Shown here: positions 23,701-35,700 of the stretch, one piece after another | Position numbering within the stretch: position 1 is the first letter of the stretch | Layout: the number at the start of each line of letters is the position of its first letter | Assembly (NCBI RefSeq): GCF_964355755.1 | Contig: NC_092672.1 | Span: 20,766,501 to 20,830,500, forward strand | Direction of reading: 5' to 3' | DNA length: 64,000 bases | From: Antedon mediterranea | Lineage: Eukaryota; Echinodermata; Crinoidea; Comatulida; Antedonidae | Notes under the pieces: generated by a model | What the model saw: only the letters and a program-made list of their open reading frames with translations | Told to the model about the DNA's origin: nothing | Database searches by the model: none | Position numbers and translations under genes: made by a program

Positions 23701-26700
23701 AATAGTAATGTTATAATTCTATTTTTTGAATTATTGAATTGAATTTGAAAATGTGTTTATTTGTAGGTTCTAAGTGGTATACTTCATCTTGGAAATATAG
23801 AGTTTATTAGTGATGATGTCACTGGACCATGTGAAATTGATTCTGAAAAACAAGGTAAATGATATAAAAGGTTATGCTGTTTAATTATTTTCTGTATTAT
23901 ACCAATAAAAAGATTGCATACAGTATTTATAGTTTAGCTTAAAGTAGTTGCAACCTTTAAGATTGCATACAGTATTTATAGTTTAGCTTAAAGTAGTCCA
24001 ACCTGTCAGATTGCATACAGTATTTATAGTTTAGCTTAAAGTAGTTGCGACCTTTAAGATTGCATACAGTATTTATAGTTTAGCTTAAAGTAGTTGCAAC
24101 CTGTCAGATTGCATACAGTATTTATAGTTTAGCTTAAAGTAGTTGCGACCTTTAGGATTGCATACAGTATTTATAGTTTAGCTTAAAGTAGTTGCGACCT
24201 TTAAGATTGCATACAGTATTTATAGTTCAGCTTAAAGTAGTTGCGACCTTTAAGATTGCATACAGTATTTATAGTTTAGCTTAAAGTAGTTGCAACCTTT
24301 AAGATTGCATACAGTATTTATAGTTTAGCTTAAAGTAGTTGCAACCTTTTTTAAGATTGCATACAGTATTTATAGTTTAGCTTAAAGTAGTTGCAACCTT
24401 TAAGTTTTAATAGATTATGTTTATAATAAATTGGCGTTTACTTATGATTCAAAATATTCTATCAACAGTATATATATCTTTTTAGTATTTTTTAATTTGT
24501 TTTTATTTCTACCATAATATAATATATGAGAAATAACTAAAAACAGACATAAGGAATACCTTAATGTTATGGTAGGTTGGTCACAAAATATCTTTAAAAA
24601 TATCGTTAATAATTATATCATTTTAAAATCTTAAATAATCTTATTAATATTCTTCTCCATCTTCAAAAAATGTTGATAAAATATTTCAGCCAAAGAAAGA
24701 TTTTCTAATTTACTAATTATTCAATATATCATATTGTTGTACTATTGATGTTGCTTCATCAGGAGTTGACACATCTGTTAATGCTGCTGCACAGTTACTT
24801 GGTCTTGATGTTGATGCCTTAACTAGATGTCTTGCATTCCGACAAATCACTGCATCTCACAAGCGTAGAAAGAGTGTCTTTATGAAACCTTGCATAAAAG
24901 ATGAATGTCATACAAGGAGAGATTGTCTTGCAAAGTTACTCTATGCCAGGTATTTTACAAACATTAAAGCTATATTTGTTTGTAGTGAAAGAAACTTATT
25001 TACTCTTTTGAAAATAATCTTGTTGTGCAGTATTTGCCTTTTTACTGACCTGTACATTCAAAACAAACACACAGAAGATGTTGTACAAATCCAATAACTT
25101 TTATTTGCTTCCCCATATGCATGCTGGGCTGCACTGAGGTGGATTGCCCACAACAAATCCTACATTCACTTTTAAACATTCACAACAATTAAATAAACAT
25201 ACATACATGCAAACTCTAATACTTAGTCAATTTAATTTAATTTTATTCTGCCTAATTTCTTTCTTTGTCATGTAGTTAGTATGTAACAGGAGAAACTGTT
25301 TACATGCAAACTTTTTCAACCCCACTTTGGTTTTACCAAAAAAAAACTAGCTTTGAAGACTGTGACTAAATTATGGTTTAACGTTTCAGAGTTTTTGATT
25401 GGCTCGTTGGATTCATCAATGGCTGTACCATGGCCAGGAGTTGGCAGTCTTACATTGGTCTACTGGATGTCTATGGATTTGAAAGTTTTTCATTTAACAG
25501 TTTGGAGCAATTATGCATAAATTATGCAAATGAGAAGCTTCAGCAACATTTTGTGCACAACTTCCTCAAAGCAGAACAGGTATTCCAACAAACTTATTTT
25601 CTATATATAGAATATGCTAATATACAGTTGGTGCTACGGTGTTTTATTAGAGTGATAATAACAACAGTTCTTTATTAAAAAAACAAATGAAGAAAAATAA
25701 TATGGCACTTCTTTTAGTTTATATCAAACGAATCTTGTAAAAAAAATATCAAAATACTAGTATAATTATAATATAATATAAAATAATTAAGATAACAATA
25801 ATAATTAAAGTTTATGAGAATTATCATTCACTTTTTTTCTCTAACAGTGATAATGATGAACCTTTATAAACATAATTATACTGCTGATTAAACAGCCATG
25901 TTTATATTATTTTAGGATGACTGTCAATCTGAGGGAGTTCCATGGAAATTTGAAGACTTTACTGACAATAAAACATGTCTTGCTATTATTGAAGGCAACA
26001 TCAGTATATTTGCACTTATGAATCAAGTAAGTGTTGCTATTCCACAGCAAAATACACAAAATTATTTGTCATAGTTTTTCGCAAATTATGGTTGGAAAAG
26101 ACCTGTATTCTGTAGTTTGTCTTTTTATTGAAAGATAAACTGCTGTAAAAAAAGATGTATTGAGAATTTGCCTTTCTCAATCGTAGTACAGTACGTCGTA
26201 AAATAATAACTCTTTTGTATTTTGAATTTGACATTTTGAGAAACAGTGGTTTTTACCATACAGGCATAGTTTGTCTTACAAACGATAGTTTGTCTTTCCA
26301 TAAAAATAAACTGTCGTTTGTAAGAAGATAAAAAATGGATTTTGAGCATAGTTTACACTAGAAAACTAGATGTACTTTTGCACCTCAAGCTTAACCCCAA
26401 TATTCACCTGCTGCACATCAGTGATAGTGAGTGACCTTATGCCCAGTGATTTCAAGTTAGGTGCAAAAGTACAGTAGCACCACAACCAGTTGCAAACTAC
26501 AAGTTGTTGTGCTTAGACTGTCCATCTAAGATCACAATCATGTTATTATTTCATTTACTTTCTATGAACTAGTTGCAAGTTTATCTTGTTTATAGCAATG
26601 CAAGTTAAACAGACATTCAGATCCAAGTTCGTTTTGTGAGTTTCTTCATGACACCATCAGCAGTGCAAACTTATCTCGTGCACATATATCAGTGACATCA

Positions 26701-29700
26701 CCAGCTTTTGTTGTGCATCACTATGCAGAGAAAGTTACGTACCAAGTGGATGGTCTAATTGAAAAGAATAAGGTAATATACTTACAACTGAAAGCCAGTT
26801 TTACAGTATATTCACAAAAAAAGGGGGTTAGAAGTTCATAAATAGTTTCTCAAAGCATTACAATTATGGAATAGTGCATCTGCTTCGTTTAAACTCATTT
26901 CTCATAATCTTATAACTGAAAATAAATACCACAGGAAAATGTATCAATGGCTGTTTGTAGCTATAGGTAATGCTCTATCACCTGTGTAAGAAGAGGATAC
27001 ACCATTTAAGTTGGAAAAGCTTTTGCTTTTGCTAAACTATTTTAGCTCATTTGTTCAAAACTTGTAGTGAGATCAAGGAGGAAGGACCAGACAATTTAAT
27101 TATCAACTTTAGAATACAACATAGTGTATAGGAACAAATTAAAGGTAAGCCTGTCATTAATAAAAACAATGGTCAGCAGTCAAACAGTTTATATTTGTTT
27201 AATACAATGATATTATATAGCCGAAGGCTAGATGTCAAACTACAAAGTTATCGCAGTTCAAAAGGTGATTCTCCATGGAGAGGGAACCAACAAAATAACG
27301 GCTTTCAATCGACCAATCAGATATGCCCAACGCAGTACGCACTGCTATATGCCTGTGTTGAGCCTATCTGCGTGAGAACAATACACAATGCAGCGTGTTA
27401 AGCGTATAACCGTGAACGCATTCTATATGATCCTCAAATACAAAAATGCTAGATTACCTAGAATTTATTCATTCCATTGCGATTTATAAATCTTCACTGT
27501 GCTTTGACAAGAATATGTGAATGTATTATATTAGATTATTATTTGTTATGTTAAATAATGTTTTTGAACACATTTACGGCTGCCATCTTTTTTCAGTCTG
27601 GAGTACGTGCTCAGCCTTCAGCTTACATACAGTATTACATATCTCTGGTTTTATATCAAAATAAGAATTGGTTCACTAACACAATTCTATTTAGAAAACG
27701 ACAAGAGTGTTTCAACCTATTTAACCACATACTGTATGCTCTCCAATATTACAATTTCATCAAGTTAAGAACAATCAATTTACCATCTTGCCCTCCTGCC
27801 TTCCTGCCCTATTACCATGGCTTTTTTTCTGAGCATCCCTATAATATTTACTTTGAATGGAAACCTTATTGCTATTACATTATATTTGCTCATTAGATTT
27901 GATGTGCAGTGTTCACAGGTGAATGTTCATTTACTAATTAATCTATTGTGTATCATTTGATGTTTTTAGGATGGTATTCCAACAGAACTTGTAGATTTGC
28001 TTAAAATTAGCAGCAAGAAGTTTGTGCAACAATTAGTTGATGCTAATGTTACCAGTTTACAGGTGATTAATCTTTTCATTTGTTTTTAAACACCATAGTA
28101 ACACTATACTAATGCCATACTAACATCAAACTAACAATGTAGTAACACCATACTAACAATGTAGTAACACCATACTAACACTATACTAACACTATACTAA
28201 TGCCATACTAACATCAAACTAACAATGTAGTATTGTAACACTATACTAACATCAAACTAACAATGTACTAACACTATACCATTGCTTTTTAAGTTCTGTC
28301 TTCATCAATGTTACATCATGAAACTTTTAAACAAAGAATAATGCCGAATAAATGTGTGATATTTATAATGCCTTTGCATCTTGTCTTGTTATGTCAATAG
28401 TTCTGTTTAACCTAAATTAGGTTAATTTTATGATTGTTTTTTCAGAGTCCAAGTAAAACAAAAGGCAAAAAGACTACTTCTTCAGTGGTATCAACATTTA
28501 AGGTACAGAATCCTGAACTCATACAAAACTTAATTTAGAATCTTGATGAATTTAGTATGGAACATCAATTTAAAAAATACCTTCAAGACCGAGCTCTTGT
28601 TTTAGGAGTTAGATAGGTTTTTTGCTTTGTTGTTGTTTTTGCTTTCTTGACCCTTTTTTTTTCTTGAAAGAGAAGAAACAGGGAAACAAGGCCTTTTATG
28701 GGTTATCCTCAGCATCCCTGTTTTTGTATATTGTTGATGTTTCATATTTTGTTTCCTGTATATTATATTAATTTTATCTGTAAATTGTTTTTTATGATGC
28801 TGAAATAAATCAAATAAACATCTGCAAGATCACTCAAATTGTTGCTTCCCAATTTTTTTTTTACTTCTGTTGAAAATGTAACTTATATTATGCAAGATAT
28901 TTTATTTTTTGATTATCAGACATATTTCCTCAATCCATTTTGTATTTACTATACTTATTTTGGTTGATACCATTTAGTTTTTACATGTAATCTTCGGGAT
29001 AACAATCTAACAATTGTATCTTATATCTTAGAATTCATTGGACAGTCTTATGGCTACTTTACATGAAATAACACCTCACTACATCCGCTGTATCAAACCA
29101 AGTCTTGAGTGTCAACCAGACAGCTTTGATAACGTTCATGTTATAAATCAACTACGTGCTTGCGGTGTTCTTGAAACAATTCAGATTAGTGCAACAGGCT
29201 TCCCTACCAGGTCAGCTTACAGGGATTGTTTTGTGTTCTTTTTATACTAACAATGTACCCATCTATGACTGGTTAATACCCTTGTTAGTTAAATTCACTT
29301 GAAACAATTCAGATTAGTGCAACAGGCTTCCCTACCAGGTCAGCTTACAGCTATTGTTTTGTGTTCTTTTTATACTAACAATGTACCCATCTATGACTGG
29401 TTTATACCCTTGTTAGTTAAGTTCACTTGAAACAATTCAGATTAGTGCAACAGGCTTCCCTACCAGGTCAGCTTACAGCTATTGTTTTGTGTTCTTTTTA
29501 TACTAACAATGTACCCATCTATGACTGGTTTATACCCTTGTTAGTTAAGTTCATTTGAAACAATTCAGATTAGTGCAACATGCTTCCCTACCAGGTCAGC
29601 TTAAAGTTATTGTTTTGTGTTCCTTTTATACTAACAATGTACCCATCTGTGACTGGTTTATACCCTTGTTAGTTAAGTTCACTTGAAACAATTGAGATCA

Positions 29701-32700
29701 GTGCAAGAGGCTTCCATACCAGGTCAGCTTAAAGTTATTGTTTTGTGTTCCTTTTATACTAACAATGTACCCATCTGTGACTGGTTTATACCCTTGTTAG
29801 TTAAGTTCACTTGAAACAATTGAGGTCAGTGCAACAGGCTTCCCTACCAGGTCAGCTTACAGCTATTGTTTTGTGTTCTTTTTATACTAACAATGTACCC
29901 ATCTATGACTGGTTAATACCATTGTTAGTTAAGTTAACTTGAAACAATTCAGATTAGTGCAACAGGCTTCACTACCAGGTCAGCTTACAGCTATTTGTTT
30001 TCATTTGATACCTTGGCTAAACATTTTCGATATTGAATTATTAAGCAAAAACTAAAATCGTTGTGTTGTATTGTTTTATAGCTAGTTGCACTAAACCTTA
30101 TTTGTATTTTCCTGTATTTTTTACTATTACAATCCCAATTAAACAGCTTGCTCTAGGACTTACAATGCATATACTGAAAGATGAGGGCGTATCAATTTGA
30201 TCTCTGATGAGTGTGCCTACAACTGAGGGACTAGTGCTGTACCGCCGTACCACGACGATCCAATCGAGTTTGAACAATACCATGGTGTCTATTGGTTAGG
30301 ACATCTGCATATCAAGCAGAAGGTTCCGGGTTTGAATCTTGGTGGAGGCGACTTTTTCTCATTCTCACAGATTTCCTCATCTTCATCGTATCAAATTAAT
30401 TAATTAAATTTCAGTATAACTATATCACCGGGCGGTTTAGAATTTATTCTGTGCCTGTGATGTATATAATATATACTATATATACATCCCTGTGCATACT
30501 GTACATGTTGAACACCTACACTTGCCAGTGTGTTGTTTGTTATACTTGATTCTGAACGATAACGACAATTTTCTTATAGAATGTTGTACAGTGATTTTCT
30601 TAAGAGGTATGAATTATTAATAAGGTCAAACTCAGAAGATGTAAAAGATTTGGATACAAAAAGTAAATGTGCTGTTATTACGAATCTGGTTTTAGCTGAA
30701 GCAGACAAAGAAAATAAAATGAAAAGCTTTTTGTTTGGAAAAACAAAGATATTCCTAAGAGAGGGAGAGGTACTTAAAAGCAGTTTAATAATAATTTAAT
30801 TATTTTATATTTGCAGTAGAATAAATTAAATTTTAATTAGTTTAAGTGAATATTTTATGGCAAAGGAATCATTAGCAATTATTTGACTTTATACGGTCAT
30901 TTTTCGCCAAGGTAAGGTGAACTAGGCTTGCCGACCCAGCCAAGTCTACTTACACTTTGCTACATATTTTAATATAACAGATGTAATATTTAGTTCCTCG
31001 AGAAAAATATCATTCCCTCGGGGATTTCACCTCTAAGTAGGCAATATCTGTATAATATAAACCTTTGCAGTAGAGCTGAATGAGTGTCGTAAAATAAACC
31101 TTTATTTTTTAAAGTAGTGCTACAGGAATATTTTTGTAGAATAAGATAGGAAATTCACCAAAATTAACTAAATAATTATGTAAAATTGAGGCATTTTTCT
31201 CTTTAAAAAAAGTATATAAATATAAAAAGGAAAAGAACAATTAATTTGACACAATTTGAAAAATACCATTTTATTAAAAATTATTACCCAGTTAAATGTG
31301 TGTAAGTCATTGAAAATCAGTAAAATTGCTATCTTATAACATGAAAAAGTTGTAGCACCAAATTATAATACTTTGTTTTTAGCTTGTTAGTGTAAAAAAG
31401 TAAGTAAGAATCTGCATCATTGTATATTTATTATATTCCGTTATTTTTTATTTAGTTGGATAAACTTGAAGATGCAAGATTGAAGGAATTCAATTTAAGT
31501 GCTGGTGTAATACAGATATGGTGGAGGAAGATCCTGGCAACCAAAAGTAAACAAGAGGCAGCTGTGGTCATCATTCAAGCAGGTATTGATTGTAATAGTG
31601 TTTTGCCAAATATCTTGCAGGCATCATGCTGTTACCAAACCAAGTCACTAATTGTCACTAATTAGAATTGATATGTTGTAGGTTTTAGAGGCTGGAAGGT
31701 GAGAGAAGATGTAAAGAGACGACATGAGGCAGCACGTGTCATACAGTATGCTATGATTGGATATTCAATTCGTTTAAACCAACGCAAGTTAGATGAACAA
31801 TTAAATGAATTGAATTCAGACGAGGTAGGCCTTTACTTAAAACTCGCAATTTTCAATCTTCGCTGCACTAACAGACTTTACATTGTGAAGTATGTTCCTT
31901 CATCACTAACACATCCTCATTTACATGTACTTACTTTAATGATGTTAAATTAACACATCATCATATGTACTGTGCTATAAAACTAATAATGTTGAATAGA
32001 GTATATTTCATTTACTGAGAGATTGCCTGTGCTTGGTTCCGCCTCATTAAATGGTCAATCAGTTAATTTTCATGAAATATTCTCCGTATTCAAATCATAA
32101 ACATTCAGTTTATGATTTTTAATCTAATATTTTTCTTGATACAATTTAATATTTATTTTTACCAGTTTGCTGATTCTGATGTGCAAGAATGCAATGATAA
32201 ACAATCGCAACAAAACAATAGCATATTAACAGAAGGTATACTGTCAGCAGTATCATTGGATAATGAACCTCATGAGAGTAACCTGTCGGTGATTAGTTCA
32301 AGCAATGGCACCAAAGAAGTTGAAGATCAAGACAAGAGAGATAAGTTTACCAGTAAAGAAGTTGAAGATCAAGACAAGAGAGATAAGTTTACCAATAAGA
32401 GCATCAATGAAATTGAAGAACCAGAAAATGTAAATAACAATTCTAGAATACAATTTCATGAAAATGGTAACCTGAACTGTAATAGTGGTAGAAGTGAGGG
32501 AAATACAATAGTTAACATTGAACAAAAGAAAGATGGGGATGAAATATCTCAAAAGAAGAGCTCAAATGAACAATGTGCTACACATAAACCAATAGTTAGT
32601 GAGCACCAGAATGGTAGACGTGTTGAAGGGGAGCCTGTAAATCAAGGAACTACTACCATCATTAACAAGTTTGTGCAAGTTGCAACAACTCCTGCAGTTG

Positions 32701-32759
32701 ATATAGCTTTTGGTATTGCGTTACTTGGTTTGCTGTATCATGGTCCAGTTAGGCTATAA
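17020..32759 (+). CDS. MYO19: Class XIX-like (mitochondrial) unconventional myosin, 21 exons
   Basis: Exons: 17020-17124, 17629-17734, 18407-18546, 19008-19121, 19469-19527, 19670-19743, 21920-21989, 22154-22256, 22870-23067, 23767-23854, 24763-24949, 25390-25579, 25916-26026, 26596-26772, 27970-28062, 28446-28502, 29032-29210, 30580-30769, 31456-31582, 31682-31824, 32166-32759. All phases agree (3,105 nt). Motor landmarks in order: LVTLNPF, P-loop GESGSGKT, switch [11 protein letters not shown], switch [30 protein letters not shown], and the SH1-helix [14 protein letters not shown]19-type signatures are [14 protein letters not shown] and [11 protein letters not shown]. Three IQ motifs follow ([35 protein letters not shown]). 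Expected role: actin-based motor on mitochondria. The first ATG in frame is at 17026, just after an AG acceptor; either this is the start behind a 5'-UTR intron or an earlier exon is missing. AATAAA at 33123. Confidence 0.9.
17047..17520 (+). repeat. 79-bp splice-donor array grown from myosin exon 1
   Basis: 'ggtttgggttc' recurs at 17052, 17131, 17210, 17289, 17368 and 17447, exactly 79 bp apart. Each unit is the last 73 nt of exon 1 plus GTAAGA of its donor. The first copy is the real exon end (donor at 17125); the others lie in the intron and keep 'ccag|gtaaga'. The 'aagagg' at the exon breakpoint and in the donor gives a short homology that fits slippage. Use of a later donor would read into a stop (tgt taa). 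Confidence 0.92.
18030..18480 (+). repeat. 92-95-bp splice-acceptor array grown from myosin exon 3
   Basis: 'ttctgttcatag|tgctgaactg' (intron end plus exon start) occurs with its catag at 18121, 18215, 18310 and 18402, with a partial older copy near 18050. Each upstream copy carries the acceptor and about 70 nt of exon 3, then breaks off at 'cttgttact' and hits taa or tag. Only the last copy (exon 18407-18546) continues into ...[11 protein letters not shown] and a donor. Confidence 0.9.
20031..21454. repeat. Possible element bounded by inverted 'taggttatatgcat' motifs
   Basis: 'taggttatatgcat' at 20031-20044 is matched in reverse at 21443-21456 (atgcatataaccta), where it also forms a local hairpin with 'ggttatatgcat' at 21428-21439. 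The interior is non-coding and includes a tRNA-like stretch. This intron is the longest upstream one in the myosin gene. Whether it is one insertion or a chance arrangement is uncertain. Confidence 0.35.
20325..20420 (-). repeat. tRNA-related SINE-like fragment
   Basis: On the minus strand 'tggctcgatgg' resembles a Pol III A box and, about 45 nt later, 'gagatcgagtctc' resembles a B box. The spacing is tRNA-like but the cloverleaf is not intact. Most likely a SINE head or tRNA pseudogene in a myosin intron. Confidence 0.45.
23022..23240 (+). repeat. 81-bp splice-donor array grown from myosin exon 9
   Basis: 'ttggacttagcaggtca' recurs at 23030, 23111 and 23192 (period 81). Each copy includes the last 40 or so nt of exon 9, the donor 'aaa|gtaaga', and about 40 nt of intron ending 'ttagttagtaagc'. 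The first copy is the working exon end (23067). The intronic copies are 27 codons apart but carry tag stops right after the donor. Confidence 0.9.
23338..23570. repeat. 77-bp tandem repeat in myosin intron 9
   Basis: Three near-identical copies of 'aactgaaccaaagcaatgtgtttagatgccttggttgaactaatccagcacatgtgg...' follow about 100 bp after the exon-9 array. No coding content. Confidence 0.85.
23911..24405. repeat. 48-bp tandem repeat in myosin intron 10
   Basis: About ten copies of 'gattgcatacagtatttatagtttagcttaaagtagttgcaacctttaa' with few changes. Intronic; no similarity seen to flanking exons. Confidence 0.92.
26275..26324. repeat. 17-bp inverted repeat (intronic hairpin)
   Basis: 'cttacaaacgatagttt' (26275-26291) faces 'aaactgtcgtttgtaag' (26308-26324) across a 16-nt loop, with one position that can pair as G-U in RNA. 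It lies in the myosin intron after the exon ending 26026. It is too short alone to call a microRNA precursor. Confidence 0.6.
28085..28275. repeat. Short irregular tandem repeat in myosin intron 15
   Basis: Repeats of 'accatactaacaatgtagtaac' and 'atcaaactaacaatgtagta' of about 20-40 bp, arranged irregularly just after the exon ending 28062. Confidence 0.75.
29160..29995 (+). repeat. 128-bp splice-donor array grown from myosin exon 17
   Basis: '(c)ttgaaacaattcagattagtgcaacaggcttccctaccag|gtcagc' occurs first as the true end of exon 17 (donor at 29211) and then six more times at about 127-129-bp spacing (near 29298, 29425, 29552, 29682, 29810, 29938). Each unit carries about 41 nt of exon, the donor and about 87 nt of intron. 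The exon piece encodes the conserved SH1-helix region ([13 protein letters not shown]). Later copies show more substitutions. Confidence 0.92.
30165..30365. repeat. Two tRNA-related fragments in opposite orientation
   Basis: + strand 30287-30355: a D-arm like 'gtctattggttaggac', a perfect 5-bp anticodon stem TCTGC/GCAGA with a 7-nt loop (atatcaa), and a T-arm with 'gggtttgaatctt'; the acceptor stem does not pair. - strand about 30270-30170: a second tRNA-like stretch with 'tggtacggcgg'. A T-run follows the first. Read as SINE heads or tRNA pseudogenes, not working tRNAs. Confidence 0.5.
32166..32759 (+). CDS. Myosin tail exon with repeat and C-terminal hydrophobic segment
   Basis: The last exon encodes 197 residues, mostly polar and rich in N, E, K, S and Q. 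A 14-residue unit beginning [13 protein letters not shown] occurs twice (DNA 32313-32396, period 42 bp). The final residues, [20 protein letters not shown] followed by PVRL and stop, form a hydrophobic stretch of about 16-18 residues with a basic residue after it. That arrangement fits a tail anchor in a membrane, plausibly the mitochondrial outer membrane, given what is known of MYO19 location. Confidence 0.8.
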   Translation, partial: FADSDVQECNDKQSQQNNSILTEGILSAVSLDNEPHESNLSVISSSNGTKEVEDQDKRDKFTSKEVEDQDKRDKFTNKSINEIEEPENVNNNSRIQFHENGNLNCNSGRSEGNTIVNIEQKKDGDEISQKKSSNEQCATHKPIVSEHQNGRRVEGEPVNQGTTTIINKFVQVATTPAVDIAFGIALLGLLYHGPVRL

Positions 32760-35700
32760 TGCAGTTTATGTCTGGATTAAGTATGTTAATCCAGGAACTA
32801 CCACCAGTATCAAGGTTGTGTCAAATGCCGCATATTGTCTACTGTATATGTTGAAAGAAAAATGAATATTGACACAATTCAATTTTTTACATGCGTGTGC
32901 TGTCGTAGCAATTTGTATTCACAATACAAACAATAATACAATTGTTGTACAATAATACTTAACATCCATTACACTGTAAGAATTCAGAGTCTTTGTGGAG
33001 CTCTTTCAGCTTTGATTTGGTTTTCACGCATGAGTAAGTTTCATGTCAATGAGTATGAAATTATCCAAATTTTTAATTTTATTATAAAGAAATCATGTAA
33101 AACTAACAATATAATTTCAGTAAATAAAAATAATTCTCAGAAATATGATTTAAGTTTGTGATTTTTATGTCCCATGCATTTAGGATCATTTACAAATTCA
33201 AACTTTGTGTGTGTTCCCGACACCATTCCATTGGAAATAAGTCATAAGACTGTATGTGCGTTGTGTTGTGACCGTCTGTAAGGTAAGCTTATATGGTCGT
33301 GGTCACCCTTACTGCACGTGTGACATTATTTAAAGTTGCATTCGGTTTCTTTCAGTCCCGAAACAATAGAACTGAAAGGAACTAAGCTTGTGTTGAAATT
33401 TTTTGTGTGCCTGTCAGTTGAGCTCAGTTACTCGAATTCTTGTCATTTGATTGGAGAATTGTTGGTCAAATCTAAAATGAATGTTTTTTTTTCACTCTTA
33501 ATGACGTCTACGAGAGTGCATTTTGAGGATGTAAGCACGTCTTAAGAGCGGTTGACTACAAATATCAACATAATGTGGCCAAATGCCAAAAAATGAATTT
33601 TCTTCATACTTTGGTAATTATTCACACTTGAAAAAAAATTAATGGTTGCCATGGTAAAAGGTGTGATTTTGGCATGTGAATTTTGTCCTTACTTAGATAT
33701 GGCACAGAATTTGTGAATTGTTTTTGTGAAATCTTTTTGTACCAATCTTGCCCTAATGTAAAACAAAAATTTACGTAAATCAATTATTGAATTTAGGAAA
33801 TACCATTATTTTTCTTATGGGTGTTTTCAGGAATTTCATACATGGGAATTTTTGTATGTTTTTCAAAGAGCTGTAACTCCGACGGTAACACTTCAAAGCA
33901 ACCAGGGTGCAGGCATGGTTTTTTGAAAGGTTATCATGGGGCATCATGTAATTTCTGTGTAGTGTTTCTAGATAAATAATTGAAATTTGCATTTTCACAT
34001 CTTATTTGTAATATAGAAATAGGTGGTATAGCTTTTTCTGTCCAAAATGTTTTTTTGTTGTTAAAAGATACTAAAATATAGCGCTATATAGATATTAGTA
34101 TCTAAAATCTACCCTGGGTTGTTTATTAGTAGGCCTACTCTAATTACTTATATTTCATAATTTCAAAATGGCTGCCATTTGAAAACCTTTTCCATAATTA
34201 CCTCTTTAAGTTTTTGTAAAGAATGAAAGAAACACATACAAACATTATTCTTAAAATTCAGAATACTAATTTAATTTTGCCTTTGGAGTCTAGGTCAATG
34301 GTCAATTTATTACACTATATACAATTATTTTATATCTTAAACTTGAGTATTTTGAATAAGAATGTATTAGGTACAAATATAAATGTGGCCTTAAAGCTTT
34401 AAAATAACATTTTATCTGTGCTTTCTTCTGTAGATACAATGTTAAAGGTCAAATGCTTAAATGATCCCCACATATTTTTTTTTATTTTTTAATGTTACAC
34501 TAGTTGGACAAAAAAATTGATATGGAAACAAAAAATTATTTAACCTAATAAAATTTAAAAAAAAAGTAGTAAACTTGAAGCCCATTGTCTGAAATTCAAT
34601 GGGTTTTTATTTGATTTACTGTTTTTTATTTTTTATAAGCTAAATCATTATTTTTTAAATAACCTGATTAAAACTACAAAATGACTTTTCAATGTTTGAT
34701 TTTAGTATTCTTTTATTCTATTTGTTTGCATAAAAAAGAAAGTGACTGTAAATTATAAAAGTAATATCCTTTATAGCATCCGATTAGATCATAGTTCACA
34801 AATTTAGATTTTCACTTCGATGAAGTACATTGTGACTGAGTTGTTCCATCCAACCCAATATATTTATAGAAAAGACAACTTTAAAGAAGGGACACAGACC
34901 AAGGCTATCAAGTTGTTTGATAGCCTTGCACACTAGACTAATGAAAGTGGTCTATTCTGTTGGCCAGAGGAAGATTAACAAGAATCAGGAATCAGGAATC
35001 ATCTTGTGATTATAAGTTTTTGACATGGCCACAAGTTTGAGCATTGAAGAAGTGAAGGGAAAAACGGGTTACAAGCAACACAATACAGTACATGGGATAT
35101 GAGAGGTCTACACTACGTACATATTTTGTCATCTATATCCAGTGAACACAAAAATCAATGTTAACATTACATATTTTTTTCATAGTAACATTTAATTCCT
35201 TCATAATATACAAAATAAATAATATAATACAAAATTCATGAAGAAAGATAGTTAAAACAAGACAATTTTTTTTCTCATCTTTAAAATGAATAAAACAATA
35301 TCATGAAGGAGGCACCATTTCTAAAAAGCAAAAGCTTGTGTTGAAAGTGCCTGAACAAAAACAAAAAGTACCTAAAATCAAATTAGTAAATAATAGTAAA
35401 TGGAATAAAGTAATTACCATAACGGAATATGAAAGGTGGGATTTTAACGCATTTCTAATTATTCCAATCATCTCCACAGTTTTGGACAATTTTGGGGTAG
35501 GGACACAAATATCTGTAAGTGCAGTTTTCCATGCTCATAATTTTTGGTATCAATGTATAAAGCAATCTATATATTAATGCTACTAAATTGTTCGCGTATT
35601 TTACATATCTCCTCCAAAACCACTGAACGGTACATGCTCACATTTGGCACACTGATGTTTATTGATGGGCCGCACATGATAGGCTATGCCACTTTCCTGA

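Noticed and set aside
27558-27896. 112-codon open frame in myosin intron 14
   Set aside because: No recognisable domain, splice phase does not fit the neighbours, and both flanking exons join directly in phase.
30287-30355. Working tRNA gene
   Set aside because: The anticodon arm is perfect but the acceptor stem does not pair and the T-arm relies on G-T pairs; more likely a SINE head or pseudogene.
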